From NCBI GenBank assembly GCA_031274465.1, contig JAISQC010000188.1, positions 1 to 7,311 on the forward strand: a DNA stretch of 7,311 nt. Reading direction: 5' to 3'. Made by a program: the position numbers and the translations under genes. This DNA comes from Synergistaceae bacterium (GTDB lineage Bacteria > Synergistota > Synergistia > Synergistales > Synergistaceae). The notes under the pieces are model-generated. The model was not told where the DNA came from, did not search any database, and was given only the letters and a program-made list of their open reading frames with translations. Position 1 is the stretch's first letter; each line of letters opens with the position of its first letter. Positions 1 through 4,232 of this stretch are shown in pieces.

Positions 1-81
1 GACGGCCTGATCGTCCACGAGACGCCGGACGGCGCCTCGGCGGACGAGTGCGTAGCCTGGGGCAAAAAGCTGGCTTCATAA
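1..81 (+). CDS. Flavodoxin-like protein, C-terminal end only (5' part outside the window)
   Basis: An open frame enters at base 1 and ends at TAA (79-81), giving 26 residues that begin DGLIVHETPDG and end AWGKKLAS. The pattern LIV-x-x-x-PD, then an acidic stretch, Cys, aromatic, GKK-hydrophobic-A resembles the last strand and helix of short-chain clostridial flavodoxins (compare LIVQNEPDEAEQDC and GKKIA in Clostridium beijerinckii flavodoxin, recalled from memory). Flavodoxins are small cytoplasmic FMN electron carriers that can stand in for ferredoxin. The FMN-binding loops lie outside the window, so the fragment could instead be the end of a larger flavodoxin-domain protein. It is transcribed towards codY, and the two genes converge on the hairpin at 117-156. 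Confidence 0.6.
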   Translation, partial: DGLIVHETPDGASADECVAWGKKLAS

Positions 82-116
82 ACGCGGCTCGGACAAAAAA
101 GCAGGTCAGCACATTG

Positions 117-156
117 TAAAAAAGCCCCGCCAGGCGCGTGCAGCCCGGCGGGGCTT
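117..156 (-). terminator. Rho-independent terminator of the xerC-hslV-hslU-codY operon
   Basis: AAGCCCCGCC (122-131) pairs perfectly with GGCGGGGCTT (147-156) around a 15-nt loop. Read on the minus strand, the 10-bp GC-rich stem runs into a run of T (positions 123-118), the classic intrinsic terminator layout, 34 nt past the codY stop. On the plus strand the stem is followed only by TTGTCAT, so any stop for the converging flavodoxin gene would be weaker. Confidence 0.9.
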
Positions 157-189
157 GTCATATCCGCAATCATCAATCATTCCGTTTGA

Positions 190-1029
190 TCACTGGCCCC
201 TGTCGCGGCTTGCGTAAGAGGGCATTCTCGTAGTCGGGAGGCCGAGTTCCTCCAAAAACAGGCTGCTCGATATCTTGATGTAAGTCCCCTTCATGCCGAG
301 GCTCCGGCTTTCGATTATCCCGGCGCTGCTGAGCTTGCGCAGCGCGTTCACGATGACGCTCCTCGTGACGCCGACCCTGTCCGCGACCTTGCTTGCCACC
401 ACGATGCCGTCCACGCCGCCGAGGTCTTTGATGATGTGCTTTATCGACTCGACTTCCGAGAAGGAGAGGGCCCTCATCGCCATCTGGACGACGAGGCGCT
501 CGCGCCCCCGCTCCTCGATGTTGCGGCTGCGCTCGTTCAGTATCTCCACGCCCACCACTGTGGCCAGATATTCGGCGAGGGCCAGCTCCTTCGTCTCGAA
601 CGGCTCGCCGAAGCGGGCGATTATCAGGGTGCCGAGGCGTTCGACCGTGCCGTTTATGGGGACGAAAAGCACGTGCTTGTTGGAATAGGTGCAGGGCTGG
701 TCGGAATAAGCGCACATCCCGTTGTCAGAGTGGTTCAGAACCGATTCGCGCGCCATGTTGAGCTTTTCGACGTATTTTTCCGGCATGAAATTGCCGGCGA
801 GGAACCCCTCCATTATCGGGCAGTCGTATTCGCTTGCCCACGAATGCCCAAGTATCCTGCCCTCCCTGTTGATCAGGTACACGTTTGCGGACGACAGGTC
901 GGTGAGCAGCTTCGCCAACCGCTGATAATCGGGCGTTCTGTTGTCGATTCTGCTCTGCAGGACCCGGCTGACCATCCTCGTCTTTTCGAGCAGGTCGTTC
1001 ATCTCGTCTTGAACAGGGCTTTTCGTCAT
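190..1029 (-). CDS. codY: GTP- and branched-chain amino acid-sensing type transcriptional regulator CodY
   Basis: CodY is a cytoplasmic dimeric repressor, known from Firmicutes, that couples nutrient state to gene expression. The 279-aa product has the family layout: N-terminal GAF domain (about residues 10-160), a linker helix (about 162-190), and a winged HTH (about 190-255). The HTH segment ASKVADRVGVTRSVIV (212-227) and the following SRSLGMKGTYIK (241-252) are almost identical to B. subtilis CodY. The ATG at 1029 is chosen because GGAGG (1045-1041) lies 11 nt upstream; an in-frame ATG at 1047 would have no ribosome site. A third ATG, at residue 10, matches the B. subtilis N-terminus (MNDLLEKTR against MALLQKTR) and cannot be excluded. 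By a gapless eye alignment the effector-contact residue Arg61 of B. subtilis is Ile72 here, and Thr96 is Cys106. The GGGERLGTL segment reads NGTVERLGTL. It is the last gene of the operon, 27 nt after hslU. Confidence 0.95.
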   Translation of the reverse strand: MTKSPVQDEMNDLLEKTRMVSRVLQSRIDNRTPDYQRLAKLLTDLSSANVYLINREGRILGHSWASEYDCPIMEGFLAGNFMPEKYVEKLNMARESVLNHSDNGMCAYSDQPCTYSNKHVLFVPINGTVERLGTLIIARFGEPFETKELALAEYLATVVGVEILNERSRNIEERGRERLVVQMAMRALSFSEVESIKHIIKDLGGVDGIVVASKVADRVGVTRSVIVNALRKLSSAGIIESRSLGMKGTYIKISSSLFLEELGLPTTRMPSYASRDRGQ

Positions 1030-1040
1030 CTTGTCCGCTT

Positions 1041-1045
1041 CCTCC
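1041..1045 (-). promoter_or_regulatory. codY ribosome binding site
   Basis: GGAGG on the minus strand lies 11 nt before the ATG at 1029, inside the 27-nt hslU-codY gap. It favours that start over the upstream ATG at 1047, which overlaps the site itself. Confidence 0.65.
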
Positions 1046-1056
1046 ATCCGACGGGC

Positions 1057-2505
1057 CTACAGCAGGTACTTCCTGGCATCGTCGTCCGAGGCCAGGGAGT
1101 CGAGCCTTCCTCGCACAAAATCGCCGTCTATCCTGATATTCGCCTCGCTGGAGTCATGTCCGGCATCGAAGCTCACTTCCTCCAGCAGGTGCTCCATCAT
1201 CGCGTGCAGGCGGCGCGCGCCTATGTTCTCCATCTGGGCGTTCATCCGGGCGGCGTACCGCGCTATCGTCGCAATGGCGTCGTCCTCGAACGAAAGCTCC
1301 GTCCCCTCCGTGCCGAGCAACGCAACGTACTGTTTTATCAGGCTGTTCTCCGGCTCGGTGAGTATCCGAACCAGATCGCTTTCCGAAAGGGCATCCAGCT
1401 CGACGCGTATCGGAAGCCTGCCCTGCAGCTCTGGCGCGAGGTCTGCCGGTTTGCTGTGATGGAACGCCCCAGCGGCGATGAAAAGGATGTGATCGGTGTC
1501 CACCGGCCCGTATTTCGTGTGAACCGTGGTCCCCTCTATTATGGGCAGAAGATCCCTTTGCACCCCTTCCCTGCTGACGTCCGGGCCGGACTTGCCGGAC
1601 GGGTTGCCGGAGGCGATCTTGTCTATCTCGTCTATGAATACGATCCCCTCCTCCTGCGCTTTTTCGAGCGCTTCGGAGCTGATGGCCTCCATGTCCAGAA
1701 GCTTTTCCGCCTCCTCGGCCTGCAGCAGGCGCCTTGCCTCGTCCACGCGCATCTTCCTTCGGCGGGTCTTTTTCGGCATCATGCCGCCTATAAGCTCTCC
1801 GATGTTGATGCCCATCTCCTCCATGCCGCCGCCGATGAACCCCATGCCGATCTTCGGGTTCTCCGAGACATCGACGTCGATCTCGCGCCCATCGAGCTTG
1901 CCGCCGCGAAGAAGCTCGCGCATCTTTTCTCTCGTGTGGGCGGAGCGTTCGGCGTCGTCGCTCGCCTCCGGCTCCGAGCCTCCGTCGTCACGCCCGTCCC
2001 CCGAATCGCCCGACATGCCGAAAATGCGCATCAGGTCGGAGACGTTTGACGCGCGGGTTTTCTTCCTCCCCGGCAGCAGTGCGTCGAGCACCCGATCCTC
2101 CGCGTTGGCGGCGGCGGCCTCCTGCACGCTCTCTATCTTCCTGCGCCGGACCATCTGCACGGACGCCTCCATCAGATCCCTTATCATAGACTCGACGTCG
2201 CGGCCCACGTAGCCGACCTCGGTGAACTTTGTCGCCTCAACCTTCACGAACGGGGCTTCGACCAATTTCGCCAGCCTTCTGGCTATCTCCGTCTTTCCGA
2301 CGCCGGTTGGCCCCACCATGAGGATGTTTTTAGGCGCTATCTCGCGCCTTATCTCGTCGGGGAGCGCCCTCCTGCGGATGCGGTTGCGAAGGGCGACGGC
2401 CACCGATCTCTTAGCGGAGTCCTGCCCGACCACATATCTGTCGAGGTAGGCGACCACGGCGCGGGGCATCAGGTTCGCGGCGCTGTTTGCGGAAATAGCC
2501 ATCAT
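1057..2505 (-). CDS. hslU: HslU (ClpY), ATPase subunit of the HslUV protease
   Basis: This AAA+ unfoldase forms a hexameric ring that feeds substrates into the HslV peptidase. In the 482-aa product the Walker A motif GPTGVGKT is at 65-72 and the pore loop GYVG at 98-101. The intermediate (I) domain spans about 110-280, followed by Walker B IVFIDEID (288-295). The arginine-finger segment QGRLPIRVEL is at 361-370 and the sensor-2 region GARRLHAMME at 429-438. The C-terminus ARKYLL matches the tail that docks into HslV pockets. The frame stays open well upstream, but the ATG at 2505 is chosen: GGAGG lies 7 nt before it, it overlaps the hslV stop as ATGA, and the family sequence begins there. A second ATG follows at once (2502). 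The I-domain carries a Gly/Asp/Ser/Glu-rich insertion at about 164-192, making the protein longer than E. coli HslU (443 aa). Confidence 0.96.
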   Translation of the reverse strand: MMAISANSAANLMPRAVVAYLDRYVVGQDSAKRSVAVALRNRIRRRALPDEIRREIAPKNILMVGPTGVGKTEIARRLAKLVEAPFVKVEATKFTEVGYVGRDVESMIRDLMEASVQMVRRRKIESVQEAAAANAEDRVLDALLPGRKKTRASNVSDLMRIFGMSGDSGDGRDDGGSEPEASDDAERSAHTREKMRELLRGGKLDGREIDVDVSENPKIGMGFIGGGMEEMGINIGELIGGMMPKKTRRRKMRVDEARRLLQAEEAEKLLDMEAISSEALEKAQEEGIVFIDEIDKIASGNPSGKSGPDVSREGVQRDLLPIIEGTTVHTKYGPVDTDHILFIAAGAFHHSKPADLAPELQGRLPIRVELDALSESDLVRILTEPENSLIKQYVALLGTEGTELSFEDDAIATIARYAARMNAQMENIGARRLHAMMEHLLEEVSFDAGHDSSEANIRIDGDFVRGRLDSLASDDDARKYLL

Positions 2506-3047
2506 TCCGTCTCCTCCAGGATTATCGAATCGTTGGTGTAAATGCAAATGCGCGACGCTATCTCGATGGCGCGCGACGCGATTTCCGAGGCAGTCAAGTC
2601 GCTGGACTCGATCATGGCAAACGCGGCCGCCTGCGCGAAGCCCCCGCCGGAACCGATCGCCGCCACCCCATCCTCGGGCTCGAGTACGTCCCCCGACCCC
2701 GACAGAAGAAAGATGTCGCTTGCGTCGGCGACTATCATCATCGCCTCCAGACGGCGCAGGTATTTGTCGGTGCGCCAATCCTTCATCAAGGCGCTCGCGG
2801 CGCGGAGGAGGTTCCCGTGATGCTCGTCGAGCTGTTTTTCGAAGCGTTCGAGGAGCGCCATGGCGTCGGACGTGCTTCCGGCAAACCCGGCTATCACGTC
2901 CCCGCCGCTCTTTCGGGCAATCCTGCGGACTTTCCTAGCGGTTTTCTTGACCACCTGAGTGCCAAGAGTGACCTGCCCGTCGCCCGCCATCGCCACCTTG
3001 CCATGCCTTTTCACGCAGATTATCGTAGTCCCTCTCATATCGTTCAT
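2502..3047 (-). CDS. hslV: HslV (ClpQ), proteasome-like peptidase subunit of HslUV
   Basis: This N-terminal nucleophile hydrolase is a dodecameric peptidase activated by HslU. The 181-aa product shows the family core: TTIICVKRHGKVAMAGDGQ at residues 7-25, VIAGFAGST (51-59), KDWRTDKYLRRLEA (89-102), AIGSGGG (130-136) and ICIYTN near the end. Thr7 is the expected catalytic Thr1 after cleavage behind MNDMRG. In mature numbering Asp17 is residue 23, Lys33 is residue 39, and the active-site Ser (E. coli Ser124) is residue 133. The ATG at 3047 directly abuts the xerC stop, with GGAGGT 12 nt upstream; an ATG at 3038 would give a three-residue propeptide and is also possible. The stop overlaps the hslU start by four bases, which suggests translational coupling and matched subunit amounts. 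Confidence 0.96.
   Translation of the reverse strand: MNDMRGTTIICVKRHGKVAMAGDGQVTLGTQVVKKTARKVRRIARKSGGDVIAGFAGSTSDAMALLERFEKQLDEHHGNLLRAASALMKDWRTDKYLRRLEAMMIVADASDIFLLSGSGDVLEPEDGVAAIGSGGGFAQAAAFAMIESSDLTASEIASRAIEIASRICIYTNDSIILEETE
2513..2517 (-). promoter_or_regulatory. hslU ribosome binding site inside the 3' end of hslV
   Basis: GGAGG on the minus strand lies 7 nt before the hslU ATG at 2505, within the last hslV codons. It fixes the hslU start and rules out the long in-frame N-terminal extension through hslV. Confidence 0.8.
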
Positions 3048-3965
3048 CTACCTGCCATTACCTCCAAAGCCGGAACGGGGATGCGCCTCCATATAGCTCT
3101 TTTTCATCTGTTCCGTAGTTATCTTGAGATACCGTTGGGTGGTCGCCAGGCTCTCGTGCCCGAGCAACTCCTGTATCACCCGAAGCGGCGCTCCCCGCTC
3201 AAGCATGTGCGTGGCGAAACTGTGCCGCATCGTGTGAGGCGTGACGCCGTAAAGCCCCACGCGCTTGGAAACGCTCACGACCACCCGGTGAACGGTGCGC
3301 TCGGTCAAACGGGGCGCGCCCTCTTTCTCGGGGTAAAACACTGGCGCCGCGCCCTCCGTTCCATGCCCCTTCAAAGACGCCGCTTCCTTCCACATTGCGA
3401 GCAGCTCCTGCACCGGCTTGCCAAAATAAACCCTGCGCTCCTTCGAGCCCTTGCCCGCTATGCGCAGCTCGCGCTCGCCCAAATCCACATCCTGCCATTC
3501 GAGTGAGGCGAGCTCGTTCACGCGAAGCCCGGCGCCGTAAAGCAATTCCAATATCAGCCTGTCGCGCATGCTTTTTTTGCCGGCATCGCCAGCGGCTTCT
3601 ATCATCTTCAGCACGTCCTCGTAGGCAACGGCCTTGGGGATGGACAGGTCGCGCTTGGGCCCGCGAAGCCCCACGCCGATGTCCCCGTCGGTGACGTTCA
3701 GGCTCGCCAGGTATTTCGTGAAACCACGGAGCGACGACAATTTTCTGGCTATCGATGTCCTGGAAAAACCGTAACCCGACAGCTCCCTCAAAAAACCCCT
3801 GAGGGCATCGCGGCTTAGCTCCTTCGGCGAGGCGTCGCCGGCCGACCCGAGATAGTCCGCAAACTGAGCCAAGTCCACCGCGTAATTGACCACGGTGTTT
3901 TTCGACCGCCCTTTGGACGAGCGCGTGTATAGGAGAAACTCGTCTATATAGCTCGAAATATTCAT
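3048..3965 (-). CDS. xerC: Tyrosine recombinase XerC (CodV-type)
   Basis: Xer recombinases resolve chromosome dimers at dif during cell division. The 305-aa product has the N-terminal SAM-like core-binding domain (about 1-95) and the C-terminal catalytic domain (about 108-295). The catalytic residues are in place: Arg148 in GAGLRVNEL, Lys172 in GKGSKERRV, His244 and Arg247 in HTMRHSFATHML, His270 in LLGHESLATTQRYL, and nucleophile Tyr279. The ATG at 3965 (MNISSYIDEF) fits the family N-terminus. An in-frame GTG at 3986 is rejected because it lies inside the extended -10 element of the promoter. No ribosome binding site precedes the ATG and the predicted leader is only 5-7 nt, so initiation may be nearly leaderless. 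It is first in the operon and its stop directly abuts the hslV start. The order xerC-hslV-hslU-codY is that of B. subtilis. XerD or a single-Xer ortholog cannot be fully excluded from sequence alone. Confidence 0.93.
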   Translation of the reverse strand: MNISSYIDEFLLYTRSSKGRSKNTVVNYAVDLAQFADYLGSAGDASPKELSRDALRGFLRELSGYGFSRTSIARKLSSLRGFTKYLASLNVTDGDIGVGLRGPKRDLSIPKAVAYEDVLKMIEAAGDAGKKSMRDRLILELLYGAGLRVNELASLEWQDVDLGERELRIAGKGSKERRVYFGKPVQELLAMWKEAASLKGHGTEGAAPVFYPEKEGAPRLTERTVHRVVVSVSKRVGLYGVTPHTMRHSFATHMLERGAPLRVIQELLGHESLATTQRYLKITTEQMKKSYMEAHPRSGFGGNGR

Positions 3966-3972
3966 AATATTT
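3956..3972. promoter_or_regulatory. Candidate CodY box centred on the xerC start codon
   Basis: AAATATT (3956-3962) and AATATTT (3966-3972) form a perfect inverted repeat whose 3-nt centre is the xerC start codon. The inner 15 bases (3957-3971) match the B. subtilis / L. lactis CodY consensus AATTTTCWGAAAATT at 12 of 15 positions. The site covers the predicted transcription start and lies just downstream of the -10, a position expected to repress. That CodY binds here is an inference. Confidence 0.5.
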
Positions 3973-4005
3973 AAAAATAATATCACTTTTTTTGAATTAA
4001 TTCAA
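3970..4005 (-). promoter_or_regulatory. Sigma70-type promoter of the xerC-hslV-hslU-codY operon
   Basis: On the minus strand, -35 TTGAAT (4005-4000), a 17-nt spacer and -10 TATTAT (3982-3977), preceded by TGA (3985-3983), form an extended -10 promoter. The start would fall on one of the A residues at 3972-3970, leaving a 5-7 nt leader before the xerC ATG (3965). It sits in a sharply AT-rich patch of an otherwise GC-rich window. I see no other good promoter between the upstream gene and xerC. Confidence 0.75.
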
Positions 4006-4013
4006 GAATTGAA
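3992..4013. promoter_or_regulatory. Overlapping palindromes on the -35 region, possible operator
   Basis: TTGAATTAATTCAA (3992-4005) is a perfect 14-bp palindrome covering the -35 hexamer. Its right arm is also part of AATTCAAGAATT (3999-4010) and of TTCAA-3-TTGAA (4001-4013), so half-site TTGAA/TTCAA appears three times at about 8-9 nt spacing. A dimeric regulator could bind here. It does not fit the CodY consensus well, and the regulator is unknown. Confidence 0.35.
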
Positions 4014-4029
4014 CGCGAACCTAAAACCA

Positions 4030-4145
4030 AGGGCAAGTTCTCGGGACTCTGTCCCGAACCCTGGCAGGGAGCGACTCTCCCTGCACCCTCGTAACATAAT
4101 AAAGGTGGTTCGGGGGACTGGTTCCAGGTGCGGGTGGAACCCACG
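4030..4145. repeat. Multi-hairpin intergenic element
   Basis: Three short hairpins follow one another between the surface-protein gene and the xerC promoter. The first is TCGGGAC/GTCCCGA (4041-4047 with 4051-4057, 3-nt loop). The second is GCAGGGAG/CTCCCTGC (4064-4071 with 4077-4084, 5-nt loop). The third is GGTTCC/GGAACC (4120-4125 with 4136-4141, 10-nt loop). CCCGAACC (4053-4060) can also pair with GGTTCGGG (4107-4114), enclosing the second hairpin and breaking the first. The composition and shape resemble dispersed non-coding repeats seen in many bacterial genomes; only one copy is in this window. A 66-aa open frame on the minus strand (3983-4183) runs through it, but it has no coding features and overlaps the xerC promoter. 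Confidence 0.5.
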
Positions 4146-4180
4146 GTCTTGAACTTATTGATCTGGGACGGTTGATGCCG

Positions 4181-4227
4181 CAAAGCGGACGTCCGGGGCG
4201 TCTGCTTTGCCCCGGACGTCCGCTTTG
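4181..4227 (-). terminator. Long perfect hairpin after the surface-protein gene, probable terminator or mRNA 3' stabiliser
   Basis: The 19-bp arms CAAAGCGGACGTCCGGGGC (4181-4199) and its exact complement (4209-4227) enclose a 9-nt loop. The hairpin begins 5 nt after the stop of the minus-strand gene, where a terminator is expected. No T-run follows on the minus strand (only the TTT inside the stem), so it may act as a U-less terminator or as protection against 3' exonucleases. The loop GTCTGCTTT can pair with AAAGCGGAC (4182-4190) with one G-U wobble, giving an alternative 9-bp stem. Confidence 0.6.
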
Positions 4228-4232
4228 TGCCT

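Noticed and set aside
436..2049. 537-codon open frame on the plus strand, antisense to codY and hslU
   Set aside because: It spans two well-recognised genes on the other strand. Its product resembles no family, and long antisense frames are expected in GC-rich coding DNA.
2506..2778. N-terminal extension of hslU by 91 codons
   Set aside because: It overlaps hslV out of frame and reads as low-complexity Arg/His/Gly. The ATG at 2505 has a good ribosome site and matches the family start.
3992..4010. CodY box in the palindromes over the -35
   Set aside because: No 15-base register gives a convincing match to AATTTTCWGAAAATT; the site near 3957-3971 is much better.
3983..4183. 66-codon minus-strand open frame through the intergenic hairpins
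   Set aside because: It runs through inverted repeats and the xerC promoter, has no ribosome site and shows no domain. Such frames in repeats are often annotated as hypothetical proteins in error.
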